A stretch of DNA of 8,511 bases. Source: an uncultured Gaiellaceae bacterium. GTDB taxonomy: Bacteria; Actinomycetota; Thermoleophilia; Gaiellales; Gaiellaceae. The stretch's first letter is position 1, and each line of letters opens with the position of its first letter. Positions 1-6,171 of the stretch are shown here, piece after piece. Under the pieces are notes generated by a model. It saw nothing but the letters and a program-made list of their open reading frames with translations, did not search any database and had not been told where the DNA came from. A program made the translations under genes and the position numbers. Where the stretch lies: assembly GCA_955652075.1 (NCBI GenBank), contig CATPAS010000361.1, positions 1-8,511 on the forward strand, read 5' to 3'.

Positions 1-1437
1 CGACTCGGAACGACTCTGCGCCGCGTCGGCTATTCGGAAGACGCCATTCACGGGCTGCTCGGCGAGGAGGCCTATTCGAGTGAGCGCAGCGACACGCCGG
101 CCGACGAACGCCGCCTGCCCGACACGCCGCTCGCGACGCTGGTCCGGCTGCTCTTCCTCCAGCTGCCGGTTTCCGCGCCGGACGCGGAGGCCGCCCTCGG
201 CCGAGAAGACATCGACGCGCTGGACGTGACGGGGCTCGCGGACGTCGGCGACCGGGTCGTTCCGCGTGCCCGGATCCTCCCGATCGGCAAGGTGCTGCTC
301 GCCTCGGACGGGTTCTCGCGCGACGGGGACGACCCGGCGGACTACGTCGCGACCTACACCCCGACGGCTCGCGTCCTCGATTCCCTGACGCCGCGTCCGC
401 GTGTCGACCGGGCGCTCGACGTCGGCACCGGGAGCGGTATCCACGCCCTGCTCGCTGCCCGACATGCACGGCACGTCATCGCCACCGACGTCAACCCTCG
501 CGCGATCGCGTACACGGAGCTCAACGCGGCGCTGAACGGGCTCCACAACATCGAGTGCCGACAGGGGAGCCTCTTCGAGCCCGTGGAAGGCGAGACGTTC
601 GACCTGATCACGTGCAACGCGCCTTACGTCGTCTCCCCGGAACGTCGCTGGGTCTACCGCGACAGCGGGTTCTCCGCGGACGAAGTGTCGGAGCGCGTGC
701 TCCTGGCTGCGGCCGAACATCTGACGGAAGGCGGCTACGCCTCGATGCTCGTGAGCTGGCTTGCGCTCGACGAGAACGCTCCTGACGAGCGCGTGATCAA
801 GTGGGCCGCGGCGAGCGGTTGCGACAGCTGGATCCTCTCCACCGTGAGTTCGGATCCGATCACGCATGCGGCGGAATGGAACTCGCACCTCGTCGGGGAA
901 GCACTCGGCGAGGCTCTGGACGAGTGGACGCAGTACTTCGACTCCCTTGGCGTACAGACCGTCAGCGAGGGCGCCGTCGTCCTGCACAAGAAGGGCGCAG
1001 GGGGCGAGCCCACAGCGCGGGTGGACGAGCTCGACGAGGAGGATCTGGACGACGCGGGCGATCAGATCCTGCGCGCCTTCGAGGCGCGCGCGAAGCTTGC
1101 CGACCTGGGCGGCGACAAGGAGTTGCTCGAAGCTCGCGTCGGAGTCGCATCGAGCCTGCAATTCGTTCGCGAGCTCGAGCCCGCGGGCGGCCGTGTTGTC
1201 GACGTCGACGGCAGAGTCGAGCTCACAGAAGGGACGAAGCACGCAGTCGACGCCTCGGCGGATGCGCAGGAGTTCGTCGCGTCGATCGACAGCCGCATGC
1301 GCCTCGCCGAGGTGATCGAGACGACCGCCGACCGGCTCGGCCTGTCGGACGAGGAAGCGCACACACTCCGCGAAGAGGCGCTCGAGGTCACGCGCGAGCT
1401 CCTCGAGCTCGGCGCGTTGCGCTTCCGCGGCGACTGA
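1..1437 (+). CDS. Class I SAM-dependent methyltransferase, HemK/PrmC/RsmC-like (5' partial)
   Basis: The frame is open from base 1 to the TGA at 1435-1437, so the start lies upstream. A GTG at 226 is only an internal codon: the 75 codons before it read as ordinary protein ([16 protein letters not shown] and on). The N-terminal part is a helical substrate-recognition-like domain. The Rossmann methyltransferase core has motif I ([14 protein letters not shown], codons about 138-151), an acidic ATDVNP strand end, and NAPY at codons 206-209. NAPY is a variant of the NPPY signature of enzymes methylating amide or exocyclic nitrogens (PrmC glutamine, RsmC guanine, DNA adenine). The last roughly 140 codons are acidic and helical and may form an accessory or winged-helix domain, seen in longer actinobacterial homologues. 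The substrate (release-factor Gln, rRNA or other) cannot be told from sequence. The oxidoreductase gene follows after 5 bases, suggesting co-transcription. Confidence 0.85.
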   Translation, partial: RLGTTLRRVGYSEDAIHGLLGEEAYSSERSDTPADERRLPDTPLATLVRLLFLQLPVSAPDAEAALGREDIDALDVTGLADVGDRVVPRARILPIGKVLLASDGFSRDGDDPADYVATYTPTARVLDSLTPRPRVDRALDVGTGSGIHALLAARHARHVIATDVNPRAIAYTELNAALNGLHNIECRQGSLFEPVEGETFDLITCNAPYVVSPERRWVYRDSGFSADEVSERVLLAAAEHLTEGGYASMLVSWLALDENAPDERVIKWAAASGCDSWILSTVSSDPITHAAEWNSHLVGEALGEALDEWTQYFDSLGVQTVSEGAVVLHKKGAGGEPTARVDELDEEDLDDAGDQILRAFEARAKLADLGGDKELLEARVGVASSLQFVRELEPAGGRVVDVDGRVELTEGTKHAVDASADAQEFVASIDSRMRLAEVIETTADRLGLSDEEAHTLREEALEVTRELLELGALRFRGD

Positions 1438-1442
1438 CCGCG

Positions 1443-2495
1443 ATGGAGCTCGGCGTCTACACCTTTGCGGAGCTGCGCGCTGATCCGCAGACGGCCGAGA
1501 CGATCACGCCGGAGCAGCGGGTGCGCAACCTGCTCGAAGAGATCGAGCTCGCCGAGCAGGTCGGCCTCGACGTCTTCGGCGTCGGCGAGCATCATCGTCC
1601 TGACTTCGTCGTGTCGACGCCGGCAGTCATGCTCGGGGCCGCGGCGGTGCGCACCGAACGGATCCGCCTGACCAGCGCGGTCACGGTGCTGAGCTCCGAC
1701 GACCCGGTGCGGGTGTTCCAGGAGTTCGCCACCCTCGACCTCCTGTCCGGCGGACGCGCGGAGATCATGGCCGGGCGTGGCTCGTTCATCGAGTCGTTCC
1801 CGCTCTTCGGCTACGACCTCGCCGACTACGACGAGCTCTTTGCAGAGAAGCTCGAGTTGCTGCTCCGACTGCGCGACACGGTACGCGTCACCTGGTCGGG
1901 CAAATACCGCGCGCCGCTCGACGACGCCGGCATCTATCCGCGGCCGGTTCAGGATCCGCTTCCGATCTGGGTCGCCGTCGGTGGGAATCCCGAATCCGCC
2001 GTCCGTGCCGGTGCGCTGGGGCTGCCGATGGCGCTGGCGATCATCGGCGGGCAGCCGGAAAGGTTCCTGCCTTTTGCCGAGCTCCATCGCGAAGCTGCGG
2101 AAAAGGCGGGACACGGCCGCCTGCCGCTCAGCATCAACTCGCACACGTACGTCGCGGACACCTCACAGCAAGCGGCGGAAGAGTTCTTCCCCTCGTACGC
2201 CGAGATGATGAACGCGATCGGCCGGGAACGCGGCTGGTCGGGAATCCGCCGACCGGACTTCGACGCCCTGCGCACGCGGCGGGGCGCGCTCGTCGTCGGC
2301 AGTCCGCAGGAGGTGATCGAGAAGATTCTCTTCCAGCACGAGATCTTCGGCCACGACCGCTTCCTCGGCCAGATCAGCGTCGGCACGATGCCGCACGACA
2401 GGGTCATGCGCGCGATCGAGCTGCTCGGCACCGAGGTCGCTCCGGTCGTTCGCGCGGAGGTCGCGAGCCGTACGGCTTCAGCCACGCCTGCCTAG
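1443..2495 (+). CDS. LLM class (luciferase-like) flavin-dependent oxidoreductase
   Basis: A 350-residue cytosolic TIM-barrel enzyme of the bacterial luciferase-like superfamily, which uses reduced FMN or F420 for oxidations or monooxygenations. The protein begins [10 protein letters not shown], the usual first beta strand of the family. It then shows the conserved GVGEHH segment (residues 46-51), a [18 protein letters not shown] segment (82-99) that matches the conserved middle of the barrel, [12 protein letters not shown] (103-114), and the late [12 protein letters not shown] strand. The length is normal. It most resembles the subgroup built around the 2I7G structure (LLM_2I7G), whose substrate is not known. 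The ATG at 1443 is 5 bases after the upstream stop with no strong SD, so translation probably depends on coupling to the methyltransferase. The same frame stays open upstream inside the methyltransferase gene, but that stretch is Arg-rich shadow. Whether FMN or F420 is used is undecided. Confidence 0.9.
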   Translation: MELGVYTFAELRADPQTAETITPEQRVRNLLEEIELAEQVGLDVFGVGEHHRPDFVVSTPAVMLGAAAVRTERIRLTSAVTVLSSDDPVRVFQEFATLDLLSGGRAEIMAGRGSFIESFPLFGYDLADYDELFAEKLELLLRLRDTVRVTWSGKYRAPLDDAGIYPRPVQDPLPIWVAVGGNPESAVRAGALGLPMALAIIGGQPERFLPFAELHREAAEKAGHGRLPLSINSHTYVADTSQQAAEEFFPSYAEMMNAIGRERGWSGIRRPDFDALRTRRGALVVGSPQEVIEKILFQHEIFGHDRFLGQISVGTMPHDRVMRAIELLGTEVAPVVRAEVASRTASATPA

Positions 2496-2520
2496 CTCCC
2501 ATGAGGACCGCCCCAGAGCG

Positions 2521-2526
2521 TAGGCT
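2521..2526 (+). promoter_or_regulatory. Possible -10 element (TAGGCT) for the small basic protein
   Basis: TAGGCT fits the actinobacterial -10 pattern TANNNT and lies 38 bases before the TTG start, giving a short leader. No convincing TTGACA-like -35 is present, so this is a weak call. Confidence 0.3.
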
Positions 2527-2553
2527 TAGCGGCGCGGGCACACGGTCGACCTC

Positions 2554-2560
2554 GGGAGGT
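2554..2560 (+). promoter_or_regulatory. Strong Shine-Dalgarno site that decides the TTG start
   Basis: GGGAGGT is close to the anti-SD complement and ends 4 bases before the TTG at 2565. It is the strongest SD on the + strand in this window. It supports translation of the small Lys-rich frame rather than the longer overlapping frame that opens at ATG 2501. Confidence 0.6.
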
Positions 2561-2564
2561 CACA

Positions 2565-2678
2565 TTGAAAGGCGCCTCGAAACCCAAGAAGCTGGGCAAG
2601 AAAGTAGCCCAGAAGTCCCTGAAGGAAAAGCGGCAAGACAAGCGCGCCGCGGCGAAGAAGGGGTTCGGCTCGAGCTAG
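2565..2678 (+). CDS. Small Lys/Arg-rich basic protein, 37 aa
   Basis: TTG start, TAG stop at 2676-2678, 37 residues. The product begins MKGASKPKKLGKKVAQKSLK and ends in KKGFGSS. More than a third of the residues are Lys or Arg, with few hydrophobics, so it should be highly charged, soluble and possibly nucleic-acid or ribosome binding. Support comes from the strong SD (2554-2560), codons with Lys as AAG or AAA, and a frame closing cleanly before the convergent zinc-ribbon gene. Short Lys-rich proteins with a SLKEKR-like core are, to my recollection, common as hypothetical proteins in high-GC actinobacteria, but I cannot name a function. The overlapping frame from 2501 gives a low-complexity Arg/Gly/Ser product and is taken as shadow. 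This gene sits 69 bases after the oxidoreductase and may have its own promoter. Confidence 0.65.
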   Translation: MKGASKPKKLGKKVAQKSLKEKRQDKRAAAKKGFGSS

Positions 2679-2688
2679 CGGCCGCAGC

Positions 2689-2702
2689 CCCGGATCGCCG
2701 GG
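2689..2702. terminator. Small GC hairpin between convergent genes
   Basis: CCCGG-ATCG-CCGGG forms a 5-bp stem with a 4-base loop. It lies between the stop of the small basic protein (2678) and the stop of the convergent zinc-ribbon gene (2719). There is no T-tract in either direction, so termination is inferred mainly from position. Confidence 0.3.
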
Positions 2703-2718
2703 CGCGCGTGCCCTGCGC

Positions 2719-2943
2719 TCACACAGCTGTCCAAGCCGGCGTCCCCCTGATCTGCGCTCGTTCCCACAGGCGTTCGCCGCAGAGCATGCAGCGCGGCAGT
2801 ACCTGCCGAACGATCACCGTGTTGCCGCAGGCGGTGCAGAGAAACCACCCGCTGGTGGCGACTCCGGCCGGCCAGAACTCCACATAATCCCGCGCGTCAT
2901 CCGCCCGCACAGCGGGATTGGTCGCTTCCCCCGGCTCGTGCAC
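2719..2943 (-). CDS. Small zinc-ribbon protein, 74 aa
   Basis: The 74-residue product carries two CxxC knuckles, C36-T-A-C39 and C52-M-L-C55, spaced by 12 residues. This is the classic zinc-ribbon or rubredoxin-like metal site. The first knuckle follows an aromatic/hydrophobic strand (SGWFLCTACGN) and the second ends in CGE, typical of zinc ribbons. The GTG at 2941-2943 is the only start codon in frame after the upstream in-frame stop, and a GAGGGGG SD (2949-2955) lies 5 bases before it. No other domain is visible. Such proteins may act as nucleic-acid or protein adaptors, but the role here is unknown. It lies 80 bases downstream of the small membrane protein on the same strand and could share its transcript. 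Confidence 0.65.
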   Translation of the reverse strand: MHEPGEATNPAVRADDARDYVEFWPAGVATSGWFLCTACGNTVIVRQVLPRCMLCGERLWERAQIRGTPAWTAV

Positions 2944-3023
2944 CTCGACCCCCTCGATCGACTGCGACTCCCCCGCACCTTGTAGGTCGAACGACTGGCG
3001 GTGTCAACCGCCTTCGGCCTTCG

Positions 3024-3182
3024 CTAACGACCGAGCCTCGTGCGGCGGCGAATCCGGAGTCGCTTCTGCACCGCCTTGTCCTCCTGCCCGTCCTTGATAG
3101 CCGCCCACACGAACAGGCCGAGAACCACGAGGACGGTCGCGACTGCGACCACTGCGAGGACTATCTCCTGCCCCGTGTGCAC
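3024..3182 (-). CDS. Small single-pass membrane protein, 52 aa
   Basis: GTG start, TAG stop at 3024-3026, 52 residues. A short MHTGQE head is followed by one strongly hydrophobic segment (about residues 7-28, IVLAVVAVATVLVVLGLFVW). After that comes a linker, DGQEDK, and a very basic tail (KRLRIRRRTRLGR). The charge pattern predicts N-out/C-in topology with the basic tail in the cytoplasm. A GGGAAG SD (3192-3197) is 9 bases from the GTG, and the in-frame stop at 3210-3212 leaves no other start. The hydrophobic block would be very unlikely in a shadow frame with this clean start and stop. It lies downstream of the DHA2 transporter on the same strand, separated by a perfect inverted repeat. Function unknown; a transporter accessory peptide is only a guess. 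Confidence 0.65.
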   Translation of the reverse strand: MHTGQEIVLAVVAVATVLVVLGLFVWAAIKDGQEDKAVQKRLRIRRRTRLGR

Positions 3183-3213
3183 ACTCCGAGTCTTCCCGCT
3201 CGGGATCCTTTAC

Positions 3214-3244
3214 GCGACTTAGTGGCTCTGAGCCACTAAGTCGC
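3214..3244. repeat. Perfect 14-bp inverted repeat (terminator or operator)
   Basis: GCGACTTAGTGGCT, a 3-base centre (CTG), then AGCCACTAAGTCGC: a perfect 14-bp dyad. On the - strand it starts 4 bases after the transporter stop (3249) and ends 31 bases before the GTG of the small membrane protein (3182). As RNA it would be a very stable hairpin, a good place to end the transporter transcript, but no T-tract follows on either strand. The AT-containing perfect symmetry is equally like a TetR- or GntR-type operator for the downstream gene. The two readings cannot be separated from sequence alone. Confidence 0.75.
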
Positions 3245-3248
3245 TTCG

Positions 3249-4691
3249 CTACGACGTAGCACCGGCTTCTGCAGGCGCGCCGGCCGGCACCTGCTGTCTG
3301 GTCCGGAGCAGCGTTGCCCCGACCCCCGCAGCCGTCGCAGCGAAGAGAGCCCCGACGAGGAACGCGGCGTGGTAGCCGCCGTTGAGCGCGGCGAGCGGGC
3401 CGTGGCCTGACGCGCGCAGACTGTCGGTGCGGGAGGCTGCGAGGCTGGCGAGGATCGCGAGGCCGAGCGCGCCGCCCATCATGAACGCCGTGTTGACGAC
3501 TCCTGAGGCAAGACCGGACTCGCTCGGCTCGACGTCGCTCATGGCGGCGAGCAACACGGGGTTGAACGCCATGCCGGCCCCGACACCGAGCAGGATCATG
3601 CTGGGGAGAACGTCGACGACGAACCTGCCGTTGACCGGAGCCCGGGCGAAGAGCACGAGCCCGGCCGCGGCCACCAGCAAGCCGGCGGCGAGAGGAATCC
3701 TGAACCCGAAGCGCATGACGAGCTTCGCGGACAGCCCGATCGAGAACGCGCCCATGATCAGGTTCGCGGGCAGGAAGGCCAGACCGACCTTGAGGGGGCT
3801 GTAGCCGAGCACGAGCTGCAGGTAGAGCGCCGAAACGAAGAACCAGGCGAACATCGCGGCGGCCCAGAGGATCCCGACGACGTTGGCGGTCGCGACATTG
3901 CGCAGCCGAAAGAGCCCGAGGGGCATGAGCGGCGCGGGAACGCGCGCTTCGATGCCGACGAAGAGGGCCAGTAGCACCGCGGCGGCTGCGAGGAGCCCGA
4001 GCGTCTGGCCGGTCACCCAGCCGGTGTTGTTGCCGTTGACGATGGCGTAGACGGCCAGCATCAGTGACGCGGTCACTGTGACTGCGCCGGCCACGTCGAG
4101 CCGTCCCCCGGCGGCCGAGCCACGCGCGCCTGGCAGCAGCCTGAGCGTGAGGACGATGACCGCGACGCCGATCGGCACGTTGACGAGGAAGATCCAGTGC
4201 CAATTGAGCGTGTCGGTGAGGACCCCGCCGAGCAGCACGCCGAGGCTGCCCCCGCCGGCCATCACGAAGCCGAAGATGCCCATCGCCTTCGCCCGCTCGG
4301 CCTGCTCCGTGAACAGGTTCATCATCAGCGACAAGGCCACTGCCGAGACGACCGCACCGCCGACCCCCTGGACGGCACGAGCCGTGACCAGGAGCCCTTG
4401 CGTCGTGGACACGCCGCACGCGACGGAGGCCAGCGTGAAGAGCGAGATCCCGATCAGGAACAGGCGGCGGTGGCCGAAGAGGTCACCCAACCGGCCGCCG
4501 AGCAGGAGGAAGCCGCCGAACGTGAGCAGGTAGGCATTGACGACCCACGCGAGCGACGTCTGCGAAAAACCGAGGTCCAGTCTGATCGACGGCAGCGCGA
4601 CGTTCACGATCGTCGTGTCGAGAACGATCATCAGATCCCCGAGGCAGAGGATGTAGAGCGCGAGCCAGCGAGTGCGGCTATCCACGGTCAT
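3249..4691 (-). CDS. MFS transporter, DHA2 (EmrB/QacA) drug/proton antiporter family
   Basis: A 480-residue inner-membrane protein, probably 14 TM helices, exporting drugs or other small hydrophobic compounds in exchange for protons. Family marks are all present. Motif D1 is in TM1 (GDLMIVLDTTIVNVALP, residues 18-34). Motif A is in loop 2-3 (GGRLGDLFGHRR, 65-76). Motif B is in TM4 (R105-AVQ108-G109-VGG). Motif C is the antiporter Gly-rich stretch (about 145-157, GGGSLGVLLGG). NWHWIFLVNVPIG follows, as is usual in DHA2 proteins. The C-terminus is a short Ala/Pro-rich tail. ATG at 4691 has an AAGGA SD (4700-4704) with 8-base spacing. Upstream lies an 11-bp-arm palindrome (4752-4779) suited to a local repressor, yet no TetR- or MarR-type gene is next to it. 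The substrate is not predictable. Confidence 0.93.
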   Translation of the reverse strand: MTVDSRTRWLALYILCLGDLMIVLDTTIVNVALPSIRLDLGFSQTSLAWVVNAYLLTFGGFLLLGGRLGDLFGHRRLFLIGISLFTLASVACGVSTTQGLLVTARAVQGVGGAVVSAVALSLMMNLFTEQAERAKAMGIFGFVMAGGGSLGVLLGGVLTDTLNWHWIFLVNVPIGVAVIVLTLRLLPGARGSAAGGRLDVAGAVTVTASLMLAVYAIVNGNNTGWVTGQTLGLLAAAAVLLALFVGIEARVPAPLMPLGLFRLRNVATANVVGILWAAAMFAWFFVSALYLQLVLGYSPLKVGLAFLPANLIMGAFSIGLSAKLVMRFGFRIPLAAGLLVAAAGLVLFARAPVNGRFVVDVLPSMILLGVGAGMAFNPVLLAAMSDVEPSESGLASGVVNTAFMMGGALGLAILASLAASRTDSLRASGHGPLAALNGGYHAAFLVGALFAATAAGVGATLLRTRQQVPAGAPAEAGATS

Positions 4692-4751
4692 GTCGGGTTT
4701 CCTTTCGGCGCGTTGGTCGTGGTCTGTGGGTTGGACGGCCCCGCGTCGCAG

Positions 4752-4779
4752 AACTCATCGGTCCCGAAACCGATGAGTT
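4752..4779. promoter_or_regulatory. Palindromic operator-like site upstream of the DHA2 transporter
   Basis: AACTCATCGGT, a 6-base spacer (CCCGAA), then ACCGATGAGTT: a perfect 11-bp dyad. It sits 60 bases before the transporter start (- strand) and 27 bases before the STAS gene start (+ strand), in the only gap the two divergent genes share. Size and symmetry fit a TetR-family operator controlling efflux, and possibly the STAS gene too. The 12-mer ACCGATGAGTTT at 4769-4780 recurs on the - strand at 6193-6204. No T-tract suggests a terminator, and a terminator is not expected between divergent starts. Confidence 0.65.
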
Positions 4780-4806
4780 TAGGCCGCTCCGAGCGTCTAC
4801 CTACGG

Positions 4807-5097
4807 ATGGCAGCCCCAGCGCAGCAGACGGTCGCGTTCGCCATCCGGGGCCCGATCGCGCGCGACGACCTGCCGGGGCTCTGCGAGCGTGTCTGCGCGC
4901 TGCTCGAGGGCAGCGGCGCCGACATCGCCCTCTGCGACGTGCGCGGAGTCGAGCCCGACGCAGTCACGGCGGACGCCCTCGCGCGGCTCCAGCTCGCCGC
5001 CCGCCGGCGCGGATGCCAGGCCCGGCTGCGTGGCGCGTCGAGCGACCTGCTCGAGCTGCTCGCCTTCATGGGCTTGCGCGACGTTCTACCGCACTGA
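4807..5097 (+). CDS. Small STAS-domain protein (degenerate anti-anti-sigma type)
   Basis: A 96-residue single-domain protein with the STAS alternation of strands and helices. It has an N-terminal strand VAFAIRGPI (residues 9-17), a helix DDLPGLCERVCALLEG, and the strand DIALCDVRGVEPD (39-51), which matches the core STAS strand. Then come a helix DAVTADALARLQLAARRRGC and a final LRGASSDLLELLAFMGLRDVL, a typical STAS C-terminus. STAS proteins of the SpoIIAA type bind anti-sigma kinases and are switched by phosphorylation of a Ser after the core strand. Here that region reads PDAVTADAL with no Ser; T54 is the only hydroxyl. It may be a non-phosphorylated partner or have another role. No strong SD is seen before ATG 4807. 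It ends 2 bases from the end of the convergent sigma gene. Confidence 0.65.
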   Translation: MAAPAQQTVAFAIRGPIARDDLPGLCERVCALLEGSGADIALCDVRGVEPDAVTADALARLQLAARRRGCQARLRGASSDLLELLAFMGLRDVLPH

Positions 5098-5099
5098 CG

Positions 5100-6101
5100 C
5101 TACGAATCGAGCCGTGCCGGCAGGCCGAACAGCGGGAACACGCGCTCGGTGTCGAGGAAGAACGTGAACTCGACGATGCGGCCGTCGGAGATCTCGAGGA
5201 CCTGCAACGCCCACGGGTCGTAGCCGCTTCCCGAATCGCTTGGCTTGTATTGCCCGAACGCGGGCGAGCCGTTCGCCGCCACGGTCGGGATCACGCGCGA
5301 GCCACGACAGCCCGCGCCCGGGCCGACCCACCAGCGCAGAATGTCCTCGCGGCCGCTCAGCCAGAGGTCATACGGCGGCATCGACTGCGTCGCGTCCTCC
5401 TGGATCAGGGAGGTGAGCGCGTCCATGTCGTAGCGCTCGAACGCTTCGACGTAGCGCGCGAGGAGCTCGGCATCCACCTCGTCGACCGATGGGGACGTAT
5501 CGGCTGCGCTCAGGTTGCTCGCCTCGAGCGTCGCGCGGGCGCGCTGGAGCGCACTGTTGACCGAGGCAACGCTCGTGTCGAGGAGCTCGGCGACTTCGGT
5601 CGCCTGCCAGCGCAGGACCTCACAGAGGATCAGCACGGCCCGCTGCCGCGGCGGCAGGTGTTGCAGGGCGGCGACGAACGCGAGGCGGATCGTCTCGCGC
5701 GCCACGGCCACCTCCGCGGGATCCCCGTCGGCCGGGACGACGAGACCGTCCGCCGGTATGGGCTCGATCCAAGTCACCTCGGGCAGCGCGTTGAGGTTGG
5801 ACTCGACGGGCTCTCGCGCGGGCCCGAGATCCATCGGCCGGGCGCGTCGCTCCCTCCCCGCCAGCATGTCCAGAGAGACGTTCGTCGCGATGCGGTACAG
5901 CCACGACCGAAGCGAGGCGCGGCCTTCGAAGCGCTCGAACCCGCGCCAGGCCTTGATGAACGTCTCCTGCACGGCGTCCTCGGCCTCGAACGGTGAGCCG
6001 AGCATCCGGTAGCAATAGGCGCGCAACTCGGCACGATGCTGCTCGAAATGATCCCCGAGCTTGCCCGCGTCGGGCGTGAGCGTGGACGACGGATCCCGCA
6101 T
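5100..6101 (-). CDS. ECF-type sigma-70 factor with C-terminal SnoaL-like domain
   Basis: A 333-residue RNA polymerase sigma factor of the long ECF type (SigX5/TIGR02960- or SigG-like). Region 2 spans about 18-84: FEQHRAELRAYCYRMLGSPFEAEDAVQETFIKAW for core binding and SLRSWLYRIATNVSLDML for -10 recognition. Region 4 spans about 146-192: LPPRQRAVLILCEVL, then the helix-turn-helix ATEVAELLDTSVASVNSALQRAR for the -35. A SnoaL/NTF2-like fold follows from about 207 to the end (ELLARYVEAFERYDMDALTSLI...). In relatives such extensions replace a separate anti-sigma by tuning activity in cis, and no anti-sigma gene is seen here. The ATG at 6099-6101 fits the family N-terminus. The frame stays open to an ATG at 6200, but those 33 residues are Arg-rich and have no family match, so they are excluded. 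No clear SD precedes the chosen start. Confidence 0.9.
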   Translation of the reverse strand: MRDPSSTLTPDAGKLGDHFEQHRAELRAYCYRMLGSPFEAEDAVQETFIKAWRGFERFEGRASLRSWLYRIATNVSLDMLAGRERRARPMDLGPAREPVESNLNALPEVTWIEPIPADGLVVPADGDPAEVAVARETIRLAFVAALQHLPPRQRAVLILCEVLRWQATEVAELLDTSVASVNSALQRARATLEASNLSAADTSPSVDEVDAELLARYVEAFERYDMDALTSLIQEDATQSMPPYDLWLSGREDILRWWVGPGAGCRGSRVIPTVAANGSPAFGQYKPSDSGSGYDPWALQVLEISDGRIVEFTFFLDTERVFPLFGLPARLDS

Positions 6102-6109
6102 AGCTGGCC

Positions 6110-6115
6110 ATCGTA
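6110..6115 (-). promoter_or_regulatory. Possible -10 (TACGAT) for a leaderless sigma mRNA
   Basis: On the - strand TACGAT ends 8 bases before the ATG at 6101. A -10 at this distance would place the transcript start at or next to the A of the ATG, giving a leaderless mRNA. That would fit the missing SD. No good -35 was found, so this is only suggestive. Confidence 0.25.
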
Positions 6116-6171
6116 CGCGGTCCGCGCGACGCGTTGAAACAGCGGCCATCTGGCTCGATTGCATCTGACGA

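Noticed and set aside
801..1442. Upstream extension of the LLM oxidoreductase frame inside the methyltransferase gene
   Set aside because: The extension reads as an Arg-rich shadow; the family N-terminus starts exactly at ATG 1443.
1062..2144. 360-codon - strand frame opposite the methyltransferase and oxidoreductase genes
   Set aside because: Antisense shadow with no recognisable domain and biased composition.
2501..2887. 128-codon + frame from ATG 2501
   Set aside because: It covers the Lys-rich small gene in another frame and runs into the convergent zinc-ribbon gene. It is low complexity and has no SD.
3040..3222. 60-codon + frame opposite the small membrane protein
   Set aside because: Thr/Arg-rich product with no SD; the - strand frame gives a clean TM helix and basic tail with a good SD.
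3004..4419. Long open frame (471 codons) on the - strand overlapping the transporter gene
   Set aside because: It is the shifted-frame shadow of the DHA2 gene: Arg/Gly/Ala-rich, no domain, while the other frame shows all MFS motifs.
4197..5996. 599-codon open frame on the + strand across the transporter, STAS and sigma genes
   Set aside because: It is antisense to two clear genes and overlaps the STAS gene in another frame. Its product is low-complexity Arg/Glu/Ala-rich, caused by high GC.
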